Shown: one piece after another, positions 15,953-25,397 of the stretch | Position numbering within the stretch: the stretch's first letter is position 1 | How the letters are laid out: every line of letters begins with the position of its first letter | Origin: Minwuia thermotolerans | GTDB taxonomy: Bacteria > Pseudomonadota > Alphaproteobacteria > Minwuiales > Minwuiaceae | Direction: 5' to 3' | NCBI RefSeq assembly: GCF_002924445.1 | Contig: NZ_PIGG01000064.1 | Span: forward strand, 178,144 to 242,143 | DNA length: 64,000 nucleotides | Made by a program: the position numbers and the translations under genes | The notes under the pieces: generated by a model | Seen by the model: only the letters and a program-made list of their open reading frames with translations | Databases searched by the model: none | What the model was told of the DNA's origin: nothing

Positions 15953-17320
15953 ATGGCGGGCAATCTGGACTTCGAGCAGCTCCGGGTGCTGGCGGAGACC
16001 GGCGAGATCGACACGGTCGTCGCCGCCCAGACAGACATGCAGGGACGGCTGGTCGGCAAGCGCTTCCACGCGCAGCATTTCGTCGACGAGGCCTGGGCGG
16101 AAACCCACAGCTGCAACTATCTGCTGGCGACAGACATGGAGATGCAGACCGTCCAGGGCTACGCCGCGACGAGCTGGGCCGGAGGCTATGGCGACTACGT
16201 CATGCGGCCCGACCTGACGACACTGCGCCGCATCCCCTGGCTGCCGGGTACGGCGCTTGTGCTCTGCGATGTGCTGGATCATCACGGCAAGGCGGCGGTG
16301 CCGCACAGCCCGCGCGCGGTATTGCAGCGCCAGCTCGCCCGGCTGGAGGCCATGGGCTACCGGGCCATGGCGGCGACGGAGCTGGAGTTCTTCCTCTTCC
16401 GCGAAAGCCTGGACGACATGCGGGATCTCGACTGGCGCGGCATGACGCCGATCAGCGCCTACAATGAGGATTATCACGTCTTCCAGACGACGAAGGAGGA
16501 GGAGGTGATGCGCGCGGTGCGCAACGGCCTGTACGGCGCGGGCGTGCCCGTCGAATGCTCCAAGGGCGAGGCCGAGGCGGGCCAGGAGGAGATCAACGTC
16601 CGCTACGCCGACGCCCTGACCTGCGCAGACCACCATGTCGTCACCAAGAATGCCGTCAAGGAAATCGCCTGGGCGCAGGGCCGGGCCGTGACCTTCATGG
16701 CCAAATGGAGCCATGACCACGCCGGTTCCTCCAGCCACATCCATCAGTCGCTCCAGACCATGGACGGCCGGCCCGCCTTCCTCGATCCGGATGCCGAGCA
16801 TGGCATGTCGGGCGTAATGCGGTCCTGGCTCGCGGGCCTGCTTGCCCATTCCGCGGAGATCACCTGGTTCCTCGCGCCCTATGTCAATTCCTACAAGCGC
16901 TTCACCGAGGACCTGTTCGCGCCGACGCGCGCGGTCTGGTCGGTCGACAACCGGACCGCCGGTTACCGGGTCGTGGCGCCGGGCGGCTCCGGCATCCGAG
17001 TCGAATGCCGCATCGGCGGCGCCGACCTCAATCCCTATCTGGCGCTCGCGGCCCTGATCGCAGCCGGCATCGCCGGGCTGGAACAGGAACTCGAGCTGGA
17101 GCCGGCCCTGCGCGGCAACGCCTACCAGGCGCGCCGGGCGCGTCGGGTGCCGGGGACGCTGCGCGAGGCGGAGCGGCGCCTCAGCCGTTCGAAGATGCTG
17201 CGCCACGCCTTTGGCGAGGAAGTCGTCGACCACTATGTCCGAGCCGCGCGCTGGGAACAGGAAGATTTCGACCGCAAGGTCACCGACTACGAGGTCAGGC
17301 GCGGCTTCGAGCGGGCCTGA
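15953..17320 (+). CDS. glutamine-synthetase-like gamma-glutamyl ligase
   Basis: The 455-residue protein has the glutamine synthetase beta-grasp and catalytic fold: the N-terminal segment AAQTDMQGRLVGKRF, the metal/Glu segment TELEFFLF, and the ATP-binding segment GSSSHIHQSL. It is closer to the PuuA/GlnT/IpuC-type ligases than to housekeeping GlnA, so the acceptor may be an amine rather than ammonia. In a methylamine-metabolising context gamma-glutamylmethylamide synthetase is a candidate. The start is the ATG that opens MAGNLDFEQL, though only a weak GGGGGAACGG lies upstream. It ends nine bases from the convergent dioxygenase gene. Confidence 0.85.
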   Translation: MAGNLDFEQLRVLAETGEIDTVVAAQTDMQGRLVGKRFHAQHFVDEAWAETHSCNYLLATDMEMQTVQGYAATSWAGGYGDYVMRPDLTTLRRIPWLPGTALVLCDVLDHHGKAAVPHSPRAVLQRQLARLEAMGYRAMAATELEFFLFRESLDDMRDLDWRGMTPISAYNEDYHVFQTTKEEEVMRAVRNGLYGAGVPVECSKGEAEAGQEEINVRYADALTCADHHVVTKNAVKEIAWAQGRAVTFMAKWSHDHAGSSSHIHQSLQTMDGRPAFLDPDAEHGMSGVMRSWLAGLLAHSAEITWFLAPYVNSYKRFTEDLFAPTRAVWSVDNRTAGYRVVAPGGSGIRVECRIGGADLNPYLALAALIAAGIAGLEQELELEPALRGNAYQARRARRVPGTLREAERRLSRSKMLRHAFGEEVVDHYVRAARWEQEDFDRKVTDYEVRRGFERA

Positions 17321-17329
17321 ACGTCAGGC

Positions 17330-18181
17330 TCAGGCGTCGAGGAACGGCCGGTCGCCCTTGATGGTCACGCGATGGCCCTTGCGCTCCTCCGGCCAGTAGT
17401 CCCACAGCGCGAAGTGCTGCAGGCAACGGTTGTCCCACAGCGCCACGTCGTTCGCCGCCCAGCGCTGGCGCGCCTGGAACAGCGGATTCTCGACATGGCG
17501 GAACAGGAACCCCAGCAGGTTCTTGCTTTCCGCCGGGCTCAGCTCGTTGATATGCGTGGTGAAGCCGGCATTGACATAGAGCGCCTTGCGGCCGGTCTCC
17601 GGATGGGTGCGGACCACCGGATGCACGGCGGACGGATAGGTCCGTTCGGCGTCGTCGACGCCCCGGTCCTTGTAGCGGCCGCGATAGACATGCTCGGAAT
17701 CGTGGGTGGCCGTCAGCTCAAGCAGGAAGCGCTGCATGGGCTTCGAAAGCGCCTCATATGCCGCGTACATGCTGGAAAACAGCGTATCGCCCCCGCTGGA
17801 CGGCAGGACATGGAGCTGCAGCATCGTCGCCGCCGGCGGTTCGGTCTCGCAGCTCACGTCGGTGTGCCAGCCGCCGCCGTTGACGATCTTCGAATCCCGG
17901 TGGGCGTGGATGACGAAGACTTCCCGGTGGCCGTCCAGGTGCGGCGCCGCCGGATGGACATGCAGTTCGCCGAACATGCGGCCGATCTCGATCTGGCGTT
18001 CAGGCGTCATCGGCGACTGCTCCTTGAAGAACAGCACCTGGTTCTCCAGGAAGGCGCGCCTGACCTCGGCGAAGGCGTCGGAGCTCAGACCGTTGGCAAG
18101 GTCGATGCCGCGGATCTCGGCGCCGATGGCGGGCTGGACGGGCGTCACCTCGATCAGGCGGTAGTCGTTGGCGAGGGCCAT
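17330..18181 (-). CDS. TauD/TfdA-family Fe(II)/2-oxoglutarate dioxygenase
   Basis: The 283-residue protein has the taurine dioxygenase fold. The iron-binding His106-x-Asp108 is in GGGWHTDVSCETEPP, and the distal His with the 2-oxoglutarate-binding Arg lies in the C-terminal segment HFALWDYWPEERKGHR. The start at 18181 (MALANDYRLIEVTP) has GGAGAGAGGAG immediately upstream, preferable to a longer frame from 18259. Such enzymes hydroxylate sulfonates, quaternary amines or aryloxyacids. The neighbourhood hints at a methylated-amine substrate, but nothing in the sequence fixes it. Confidence 0.9.
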   Translation of the reverse strand: MALANDYRLIEVTPVQPAIGAEIRGIDLANGLSSDAFAEVRRAFLENQVLFFKEQSPMTPERQIEIGRMFGELHVHPAAPHLDGHREVFVIHAHRDSKIVNGGGWHTDVSCETEPPAATMLQLHVLPSSGGDTLFSSMYAAYEALSKPMQRFLLELTATHDSEHVYRGRYKDRGVDDAERTYPSAVHPVVRTHPETGRKALYVNAGFTTHINELSPAESKNLLGFLFRHVENPLFQARQRWAANDVALWDNRCLQHFALWDYWPEERKGHRVTIKGDRPFLDA

Positions 18182-18276
18182 GGCCGGTTCTCCTCTCTCC
18201 CCAATTGCCTCAGCGTAATTCAGCGACAGGGGGGCGGCAACGCTGCGACCGCCGGCCACATCCCCTTTCAGGATCC

Positions 18277-18705
18277 ATGACCGATATTTGCGCCATGAAC
18301 ATCGAAACCATCGAAGATGCGGAGCCGCGGTCCGTCTGGCAGGCCATCCGCCGCGGATTCGGACAGCGCTGCCCGAGCTGCGGCGAGGCCGGCCTCTACC
18401 GGGCCTATGTGAAGGTGCGCGACGACTGCCCGTCCTGCGGTGCGGCGTTGCATCATCACCGGGCCGACGACATGCCGCCCTATCTGACCATCCTGCTGGT
18501 CGGCCATATCCTTATCCCGCTGGTGCTGATGACCGAGCAGGCGTGGCATCCGGAGACCTGGGTCCACTGGGCCGTCTGGATACCGTCGCTGGTGCTCTCG
18601 TCGCTCTGGCTGCTGCCGCGGCTCAAGGGCGCGGTGATCGGCCTGCAATGGGCCAACCGCATGCACGGCTTCGGCGGCGAGGAAGATCAACCGGTCGAAC
18701 CGTAA
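18277..18705 (+). CDS. DUF983 zinc-ribbon membrane protein
   Basis: The 142-residue protein carries two CxxC pairs (CPSCGEAG and CPSCGAAL) in an N-terminal zinc-ribbon, the ADDMPPY segment typical of DUF983, then two transmembrane helices (about YLTILLVGHILIPLVLM and WAVWIPSLVLSSLWLLP). The role of the family is unknown. A start at 18277 with CAGGAT upstream is preferred; 18295 is an alternative. It is divergent from the dioxygenase gene and convergent with sdaA. Confidence 0.85.
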   Translation: MTDICAMNIETIEDAEPRSVWQAIRRGFGQRCPSCGEAGLYRAYVKVRDDCPSCGAALHHHRADDMPPYLTILLVGHILIPLVLMTEQAWHPETWVHWAVWIPSLVLSSLWLLPRLKGAVIGLQWANRMHGFGGEEDQPVEP

Positions 18706-18802
18706 GACATTGGCCTGACTTCTGATTCCAATGGCGCCCTTGGACTCGATCCACGGGCCCGGCGAACCGAAGGACGCCGTATACAACAGACTCCCCGTCC
18801 AA

Positions 18803-20200
18803 CTAGCACTCCGTGACGGCGACGGGGATGCGCAGCGCCAGCCCGCCGCGCGAGGTTTCCTTGTACGTCGCCGCCATGTCGCGGCCGGTCTCCCGCATCG
18901 TATCGATCACCTGGTCCAGGCTGACGAAATGCTTGCCGTCGCCCTTGAGCGCCAGCCGTGCGGCATTGATCGCCTTCACCGCGCCCATCGTGTTGCGCTC
19001 GATGCAGGGGACCTGAACCAGCCCGCCGATGGGGTCGCAGGTCAGGCCCAGATTGTGCTCCATGCCGATTTCCGCGGCGTTCTCCGCCTGCCGCGGCGTG
19101 CCGCCCAGCACCTCGGTCAACGCGCCTGCCGCCATGGAGCAGGCGACGCCCACTTCGCCCTGACAGCCGACTTCCGCCGCGGAGATCGAGGCGTTCATCT
19201 TGTAGAGCGCGCCGATGGCCCCCGCCGTCAGCATGAAGCGCGCGACGCCGTCGTCGGTCGCCCCCGGCACGAAGCGGACGTAATAGGCGAGCACCGCCGG
19301 GATGACGCCGGCGGCCCCATTGGTCGGCGCCGTGACGACGCGACCGCCGGCGGCGTTCTCCTCGTTCACCGCCAGGGCGTAGAGATTGACCCAGTCCATA
19401 ACCGTCAGCGGATCGCGCATGCTGGCTTCCGGCCGCGCCACCAGGCTTTCGCGGATGGCGCGGGCGCGGCGCTTCACCTTCAGTCCCCCCGGCAGGATGC
19501 CGTCCTCTCGGCAGCCGCGCTCGATGGCGCCTTCCATCATTTCCCAGATACGGAACAGGCGGGCGCGGATTTCGCCTTCCGGGTGGAGGACGCGCTCGTT
19601 CTCCAGCATGACCTGGGAGATGGGGGCGCCGGCGGCGTCGCAGCGCGCCAGCAGTTCCTCGGCGCTGGCGAATTCGTGGGGCACGGCGGCGTTGTGGCCC
19701 GACAGGATCGGCGTCTCGCCGCGCATCTCGGCCAGATCCTGCACGAAACCGCCGCCGATGGAGAACAGGGTCTCACGGTGAAGTTCCGCGCCGGTCCCGT
19801 CCTCGGCGACGAAGATCATGCCGTTGGGATGCTCGGGCAGGATCTCCTCGGCGCGGAAGTCGAGGTCGTGGCGCGGATCGAACGCGATCTCGCGCCGGCC
19901 GGCCAGTGACAGGCGGCGCTCCCGGCGGATGCGCGCGACCGCCGCGTCGGCCAGGTCGGGATCGACTGCATCCGGCGTCTCGCCCGCCAGCCCCAGCATC
20001 AGCGCCTTGTCCGTCGCGTGGCCGAGGCCGGTCAGCGCCAGCGAACCATAGAGTTCCACCCGCACCCGTTCGGCCCGATCGCACAGCCCGCGGCTGTCCA
20101 GTGCGAGCAGAAAGCGGTGCGCGGCCCAGATCGGCCCCACCGTGTGGGAACTCGACGGGCCGATGCCGACCTTGAACAGATCGAAGACGCTGATCGCCAT
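18803..20200 (-). CDS. sdaA: L-serine ammonia-lyase, single-chain iron-sulfur type
   Basis: The 465-residue enzyme deaminates L-serine to pyruvate using a [4Fe-4S] cluster. The N-terminal segment [20 protein letters not shown] is diagnostic, and cluster cysteines are visible in [17 protein letters not shown] and [14 protein letters not shown]. It is the fused alpha/beta form, as in E. coli. Downstream of the one-carbon block it can complete a route in which glycine and methylene-tetrahydrofolate from sarcosine give serine and then pyruvate; the glyA step is not in the window. Confidence 0.96.
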   Translation of the reverse strand: MAISVFDLFKVGIGPSSSHTVGPIWAAHRFLLALDSRGLCDRAERVRVELYGSLALTGLGHATDKALMLGLAGETPDAVDPDLADAAVARIRRERRLSLAGRREIAFDPRHDLDFRAEEILPEHPNGMIFVAEDGTGAELHRETLFSIGGGFVQDLAEMRGETPILSGHNAAVPHEFASAEELLARCDAAGAPISQVMLENERVLHPEGEIRARLFRIWEMMEGAIERGCREDGILPGGLKVKRRARAIRESLVARPEASMRDPLTVMDWVNLYALAVNEENAAGGRVVTAPTNGAAGVIPAVLAYYVRFVPGATDDGVARFMLTAGAIGALYKMNASISAAEVGCQGEVGVACSMAAGALTEVLGGTPRQAENAAEIGMEHNLGLTCDPIGGLVQVPCIERNTMGAVKAINAARLALKGDGKHFVSLDQVIDTMRETGRDMAATYKETSRGGLALRIPVAVTEC

Positions 20201-20393
20201 GACGGGCCTCGGTGAAGCGTTGCTCGTGCACTATCCGGCGGCGGCAATGGCCGGGCGGGCCGTTGCGCGGCGATCTGCCGACCGGAAAACGACATATTAA
20301 ACATCCCCGTGTTGTGCTATCGATCCGGAGCTGCGGGCCGCGCCCCGCGGTCTTCGGGGGCGGGGATCGAAAATGCGTGTCCAAGGGGCTTCC

Positions 20394-22106
20394 ATGACGT
20401 CATCTCCTCTGGAACAGACGCGCTCGGTCTTCACCAGGGCCTTTCTGGTCATCGGGCTCTTCAGTATCTGCACCAGCCTGTTGATGTTGGCCGGCCCAAT
20501 CTACATGCTCCAGATATACGACCGGGTGATCAACACCGGCAATATCGACACGCTGACGGCACTGACCATCATCATCTTCGCGGCGCTGGCGGTCTTCACC
20601 CTGCTGGAGGGCGTGCGGACGCTGGTGGCGCAGCGGGTCGGGGTCTGGCTGGACCGCAAGCTTTTCGGCCCCACCCTGGCTGGCGGCGTGTCCCAGGCGC
20701 TCAGCGAGAGCGGCGCCTCTGCGCAGGGCCTGCGCGACGTCACGGCCGTGCGCTCCTATCTCGCCTCGCCGGCGATCTTCCCGCTGTTCGATGCGCCCAT
20801 GGCGCCGCTGTTCCTTTTGATCCTGTTCGTCATGCATCCACTGCTGGGCATCGTCGCCAGCGTCGGCGCGGTCTTCCTGTTCGTGCTGGCGCTGGTCAAC
20901 GAACTCAGCACCCGCAAGGCGCTGCAGCAGGCTTCCGGCGCGTCGGCGAAGACCTTCAACGCCGCCGACGCGGCAGTGCGCAATGCCGACGTGGTCGCCG
21001 CCATGGGCATGATGCCGGCGCTGGCGCGGCGTATCGACGACGGCGCCGAGCAGTGGCGGGCCTTGCAGCTCCGCGCCGGCGGCCGTTCCGGCATGCTGGG
21101 CGCCGTGGCCAAGGGCATGCGCCTGTTCCTGCAGTCGGCGATCCTCGGCACCGGTGCGTGGCTGGTGCTGGGCGCCGAAATCACGCCCGGCATGATGATC
21201 GCGGCGTCGATCATGATGTCGCGGGCCCTGGCGCCGGTGGAGCAGTCCATCAGCGCCTGGCAGGGTCTGATCAACGCCCAGGCGGCCTGGCGCCGGCTGA
21301 AGGAAGTGCTCGCGCACCGCCCGGCGCTGGGGCAGGGCACGCGCCTGCCCGAACCGAAGGGTGAACTGGTCGCCGACAATGTCGTCTACCAGCCCCGGAC
21401 GGCCGACACGCCGGTGCTGAAAGGCGTGTCGTTCCGCGTGCCGGCCGGTACGGCGGTGGGACTGATCGGCCCCACCGGCTCCGGCAAGACCACGCTGGCC
21501 AGGGTGATCGTGGGCACCCGCTTGCCACAACGCGGCGGCGTCCGCCTCGACGGCGCGGACATGGCGGTCTGGGATCCGCTCGACCGGGCGCGCCATGTCG
21601 GCTACCTGCCCCAGGATGTGGAACTGTTCGACGGCACGGTGAAGGAGAATATCGCCCGTCTCGCCGAAGCCGATGACGACGATGTCGTCGCGGCCGCGCA
21701 GCTCGCCGGGGTGCACGATCTGATCCTGCATCTGCCGCAGGCCTACGAGACGCCGATCGGCGAACGGGGCTCCTATCTTTCCGGCGGTCAGCGCCAGCGC
21801 ATTGCTCTGGCCCGCGCGGTCTTCGGGAGGCCGCGCCTGCTGGTGCTGGACGAGCCCAATGCCAGCCTGGACGCGGAAGGCGAGGATGCCCTTGTCCAGG
21901 CGATCACCTCGCTGAAGGAGGCCGGCCACACCATTGTGATGGTTTCCCACAAGCCCGCCCTGCTGGCGGCGGTGGACCGGATCATGGTGATGCAGGACGG
22001 CCGGGTGACCGATTTCGACGAACGCGACAAGGTGATGGCGAAATTCGGCGCGAACGCGAAGCGCGCGGCGATCCGCCAGGTGCATCCCGTGGAGCCCGGC
22101 CAGTGA
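20394..22106 (+). CDS. type I secretion ABC transporter (PrtD/HlyB-like, permease plus ATPase)
   Basis: The 570-residue protein fuses about six transmembrane helices with a nucleotide-binding domain. Walker A GPTGSGKTT is near residue 359, the signature LSGGQRQR near 462 and Walker B LLVLDEPNASLD near 482. There is no N-terminal C39 peptidase or peptidase-like domain, which points to the PrtD group that exports RTX proteins or proteases. The ATG at 20394 follows AAGGGG at a good spacing; 20373 is an alternative. It overlaps the adaptor gene by four bases. No substrate or TolC gene is in the window. Confidence 0.92.
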   Translation: MTSSPLEQTRSVFTRAFLVIGLFSICTSLLMLAGPIYMLQIYDRVINTGNIDTLTALTIIIFAALAVFTLLEGVRTLVAQRVGVWLDRKLFGPTLAGGVSQALSESGASAQGLRDVTAVRSYLASPAIFPLFDAPMAPLFLLILFVMHPLLGIVASVGAVFLFVLALVNELSTRKALQQASGASAKTFNAADAAVRNADVVAAMGMMPALARRIDDGAEQWRALQLRAGGRSGMLGAVAKGMRLFLQSAILGTGAWLVLGAEITPGMMIAASIMMSRALAPVEQSISAWQGLINAQAAWRRLKEVLAHRPALGQGTRLPEPKGELVADNVVYQPRTADTPVLKGVSFRVPAGTAVGLIGPTGSGKTTLARVIVGTRLPQRGGVRLDGADMAVWDPLDRARHVGYLPQDVELFDGTVKENIARLAEADDDDVVAAAQLAGVHDLILHLPQAYETPIGERGSYLSGGQRQRIALARAVFGRPRLLVLDEPNASLDAEGEDALVQAITSLKEAGHTIVMVSHKPALLAAVDRIMVMQDGRVTDFDERDKVMAKFGANAKRAAIRQVHPVEPGQ

Positions 22107-23458
22107 GCCAGGCGCTGGGCCGTGTCGATCCCGTGCCGGCGCCGGCCGGCGGGAACCCGCTGGACCGTCAGCCGAAACTGGGCATCGGGCGGCTCACTCT
22201 GTTCGGGTGCCTTGTCGTGGCCGCGTTCTTTCTCGGCATCGGGGGCTGGGCCGTCTTCGTACCGCTGCAGAGTGCCGCCATCGCGCCGGGCACCGTGATC
22301 GTGGAGGGGCGGCGCAAGACGCTGCAGCACCTGGAAGGCGGTATCGTGCGCGAGATTCGGGTCAAGGAAGGCGACCTGGTCGAGCAGGGCAAGGTGGTCG
22401 TCGTCCTCGACGACATCCGGGCGCGCTCCGAGGTGGAACAGCTGCGTGGCCGCCTCGCCTCCGCCATGGCCGCGAGGGCGCGGCTGGAAGCTGAGCGCGA
22501 CCGGGCCGAGAGCATCGCGTTCCCGGAAGCATTGACCCAGCTGGTGACGGACCGCCAGGAACGCGAGGCGCTGATCGAGGGGGAGCGCACCGTCTTCGGC
22601 GAGCGCCGCAATTTCCTGACCAGCCAGACCAACATCAACCGCGAGCGCATCAGCCAGTTCGGCGAGGAGATCACCGGCCTGCGCGAGGAAATCCAGGCGG
22701 TCGAGCGCCAGCTCGAACTGACCCGGGAAGAGGAGCAGGGGCTCGCCGACCTGGTGGAAAAGGGGCTGGCTCGCCGTCCGCGCCTGCTGGACCTGCAGCG
22801 CCAGCAGGCGGCCCTGCGCGGCGAACTGGCGCGCAACCGCGCCGCCATCGCCCGCGCCGAACGCCAGATCGGCGAGACCGAGCTGACGATCCTGGATATC
22901 CGGACCCGCTTCCTGAACGAGGTCGTGGGCCGCATGCAGGAAGTTCAGGCAGAGATTGCCGACCTGCGGGACAGGCTGGCCGCCGCCGACGACGTCATCC
23001 GCCGTACGGAAATCGTCGCGCCCGTCTCCGGCATCGTGGTCAATGTGCAGGTCAACACCACGGGTGGTGTCGTCTCCCCGGGACAGCCGCTGCTCGACAT
23101 CGTGCCGGCCAGCGAGAGCCTGACCGTGGAGGCGCGGGTGAGCCCGGCCGACATCGACGTGGTGCACGCCGGATTGCCGGCCCGGGTGCGTATCGCCGCC
23201 TTCAAGATTGCGGAGAACCCCATACTCGACGGACGGGTGCTCACGGTTTCCGCGGATGCGCTGCAGGACGAGCGCACCGGCGAAACCTTCTATGTCGCGC
23301 AGGTGGAACTGACGGACCTGTCGCCGCTGCCTGAAGGCGCCGAACTGCTGCCCGGCATGCCCGCCGAAGTCATGATCGTCACCGGCGAGCAGACCCCGCT
23401 CGAATACCTGCTGGAGCCCATCCGTATCTCGCTCCGACGGGCGATGCGGGAATCCTGA
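22103..23458 (+). CDS. type I secretion membrane-fusion protein (HlyD family)
   Basis: The 451-residue adaptor has one inner-membrane helix (about residues 31-53), a lipoyl half-motif after it (GTVIVEGRRKTLQHLEGGIV), a long coiled-coil periplasmic hairpin rich in Glu/Arg/Gln, a second lipoyl half and a C-terminal beta-barrel. It bridges the ABC exporter to an outer-membrane TolC-like channel. The GTG start overlaps the ABC gene's TGA (GTGA), so the two are translationally coupled. Length is normal for the family. Confidence 0.93.
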   Translation: MSQALGRVDPVPAPAGGNPLDRQPKLGIGRLTLFGCLVVAAFFLGIGGWAVFVPLQSAAIAPGTVIVEGRRKTLQHLEGGIVREIRVKEGDLVEQGKVVVVLDDIRARSEVEQLRGRLASAMAARARLEAERDRAESIAFPEALTQLVTDRQEREALIEGERTVFGERRNFLTSQTNINRERISQFGEEITGLREEIQAVERQLELTREEEQGLADLVEKGLARRPRLLDLQRQQAALRGELARNRAAIARAERQIGETELTILDIRTRFLNEVVGRMQEVQAEIADLRDRLAAADDVIRRTEIVAPVSGIVVNVQVNTTGGVVSPGQPLLDIVPASESLTVEARVSPADIDVVHAGLPARVRIAAFKIAENPILDGRVLTVSADALQDERTGETFYVAQVELTDLSPLPEGAELLPGMPAEVMIVTGEQTPLEYLLEPIRISLRRAMRES

Positions 23459-23473
23459 ACGGGCGTGCGGCGT

Positions 23474-23914
23474 CTACTCCTTGACCGGCTCCCAGACCTG
23501 CTCCCTGCAGAGAAACAGCACGCAGCCCTCGACTGCCAGGTTGCCGTTCTCCTGGATTGCCATGTTGGAGCTGTAGGTGTTGCCGTCCTCGGGATTGTAG
23601 ATTTCGCCGTCGTCCCAGACGCCGGGCGCTTCCTTCTCGAAGCCGCCAATGATCTGCAGGCCCTGGATCGTGCGGTCGCGGAGCGTTTCGTCGTCGTTGT
23701 TGACGTCGCGCTTCGGCGTGCCGTCCGCGTTGTTCGGCTCCTGCATCCAGACGATGTTGCCGCAGACACTGTCGCCGCAGGGCGCGATCTCGATATGCGC
23801 GGTCTTCTTGACGTTCCACCATTTGCCGATGACCGGGTCGATCTGCGCGGCCGCAGGTGCGGCCAACACCGCAACCGCGGCGGAAGCGAGCAGGAAGTCC
23901 TTCAATTTCATCAT
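23474..23914 (-). CDS. DUF2147 exported protein
   Basis: The 146-residue protein has a signal peptide (residues 1-23, ending AAPAAAQ) and the DUF2147 lipocalin-like body with the characteristic GKWWNVKK, CGDSVCGNIVWM and GLQIIGGF segments. Two cysteine pairs could form disulfides in the periplasm. The start has GAGGTAAC just upstream. Function of the family is unknown. It is convergent with the secretion adaptor, 15 bases away, so it is not part of that operon. Confidence 0.87.
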   Translation of the reverse strand: MMKLKDFLLASAAVAVLAAPAAAQIDPVIGKWWNVKKTAHIEIAPCGDSVCGNIVWMQEPNNADGTPKRDVNNDDETLRDRTIQGLQIIGGFEKEAPGVWDDGEIYNPEDGNTYSSNMAIQENGNLAVEGCVLFLCREQVWEPVKE

Positions 23915-23943
23915 GTTACCTCGTTCGTTCGAGAGGATCCGTC

Positions 23944-24723
23944 CTAGAACGTGCCCGGATAGGCGCCGCCGTCAAGCAGGACGTTCTGACCGGTCATGTA
24001 GCCGGTATGGACGGAACACATGAAGGCGCAGACCCGTCCGAACTCGTCCGCCGTGCCGAAACGGCCGGAGGGGTTGGAAGCGGCGGCTTCGGCCTTGTGT
24101 TCGGCCGCCGGCCGGCCGTCCTTCTGTGCGCGGAAGGCGAAGCCGGAGTTCAGCCGGTCGGTGTCGAAGGGGCCGGGCAGCAGATTGTTGATGGTGACGT
24201 TGCGATGGACGGTGGTGCGGCTGACGCCTGCGACGAAGCCGTGCAGTCCCGCCCGCGCGCCGTTGGAGAGGCCGAGGATGTCGATCGGCTGTTTCACGGA
24301 CTGGGAAGTGATGTTGACGATCCGCCCGAAGCCGCGGTCCATCATGCCGTCCACGGTCGCCTTGATGAGTTCGATGGCGGTGATCATGTTGGCGTCGAGC
24401 GCCTTGATCCAGTCATCGCGCGTCCAGTCGCGGAAATTGCCCGGCGGCGGTCCGCCGGCATTGTTGACCAGGATATCCGGATCGGGGCAAGCGGCCAGTG
24501 CGGCCCGGCGGCCGGCCTCGGTGGTGATGTCGCCGGCGACGGGCGTGACATTGACGCCCGTGCGGTCGCGGATCTCCTTTGCCGTCGCTTCCAGCACGTC
24601 CTCGCTGCGGGCGGTGATGACGACGTTGACGCCTTCTTCCGCCAGGGCCGTGGCGCAGCCCTTGCCCAGTCCCTTGCTGGCCGCGCAGACGATGGCGCTG
24701 CGGCCCCTGATGCCGAGATCCAT
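23944..24723 (-). CDS. SDR-family oxidoreductase with atypical active site
   Basis: The 259-residue protein has the SDR Rossmann fold (IVCAASKGLGKGCATAL) and the NNAGG segment. Where classical SDRs have Tyr-x-x-x-Lys it reads Ser-Asn-Gly-Ala-Arg (LGLSNGARAGL), so the catalytic tyrosine and lysine are both replaced. This is seen in a divergent 3-oxoacyl-ACP-reductase-like branch. It may be catalytically altered. AGGGGGGA precedes the ATG. It lies two bases downstream of the hda gene and may share its transcript. Confidence 0.87.
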   Translation of the reverse strand: MDLGIRGRSAIVCAASKGLGKGCATALAEEGVNVVITARSEDVLEATAKEIRDRTGVNVTPVAGDITTEAGRRAALAACPDPDILVNNAGGPPPGNFRDWTRDDWIKALDANMITAIELIKATVDGMMDRGFGRIVNITSQSVKQPIDILGLSNGARAGLHGFVAGVSRTTVHRNVTINNLLPGPFDTDRLNSGFAFRAQKDGRPAAEHKAEAAASNPSGRFGTADEFGRVCAFMCSVHTGYMTGQNVLLDGGAYPGTF

Positions 24724-24725
24724 GG

Positions 24726-25397
24726 CTATTCCCCCCTGAGTTCCCTTGTTACCTGGCCGGCCAGCGGCACCGTCACCGCGCGCTTGTCGCCAAGCGCGGC
24801 GCGGTCGATGGCCGAAACCACGGTCTCGGCCGCTTCGAAGGTGCGTTCCAGCCTTTGCGTCAGATAGTGCACCACCTCCGGAGGCATGGAAAGCTGGCGG
24901 TCGGCGGCCAGCTTGACCAGCAGCGGACCGAACAGCGCGTCGTCCGGTTGATCGATCGCCACGGCGGGTGCGGCCTGAAGCCGGGAGGTGAGGTCGGGCA
25001 GGTCGTGGGGCCAGCGCGCCGGCGCGGTCCGCGACAGCAGCAGCAGGTGCGTCCGCGCCTCCCGCTGCAGGTTGTAAAGGTGCAGCAGCGCCCTGGGCTG
25101 GGCCACGCGTTCCGCGCGCTCCAGCGCCACCGGCGCGCCGGCGTACTCGGCCACGCTCTCAAGCGTCAGATCGTCGGCGTCGACGATCCGGGCGCCGGCG
25201 ATCTCGGCCCAGATGTGGGCCAGGTGAGACTTGCCGCTGCGCGCGGGGCCATAGAGGGCGAGGGCCGGGGCCGGCCAGTCCGGCCAGCGCAGCACCCAGT
25301 CGTGCGCCGCGGCGTTGCAGGCCGCGCGCAGATAGTGGTCGCGGGCAAAGATCGGACGGCCGCCGAAATCCAGTCCGAGTTGCCGGGCCGCCGTCAT
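24726..25397 (-). CDS. hda: DnaA regulatory inactivator Hda/HdaA
   Basis: The 223-residue protein is a DnaA-domain-III-like AAA+ protein that, with the sliding clamp, promotes hydrolysis of DnaA-ATP to prevent re-initiation. The N-terminal QLGLDF (residues 6-11) is a clamp-binding motif, and a Walker A GPARSGKS lies at 50-57. It lacks the DNA-binding domain IV of DnaA. The ATG overlaps the AI-2E gene's TGA. The order DUF2066, AI-2E transporter, hda opposite purMN is common in alphaproteobacteria. Confidence 0.9.
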   Translation of the reverse strand: MTAARQLGLDFGGRPIFARDHYLRAACNAAAHDWVLRWPDWPAPALALYGPARSGKSHLAHIWAEIAGARIVDADDLTLESVAEYAGAPVALERAERVAQPRALLHLYNLQREARTHLLLLSRTAPARWPHDLPDLTSRLQAAPAVAIDQPDDALFGPLLVKLAADRQLSMPPEVVHYLTQRLERTFEAAETVVSAIDRAALGDKRAVTVPLAGQVTRELRGE

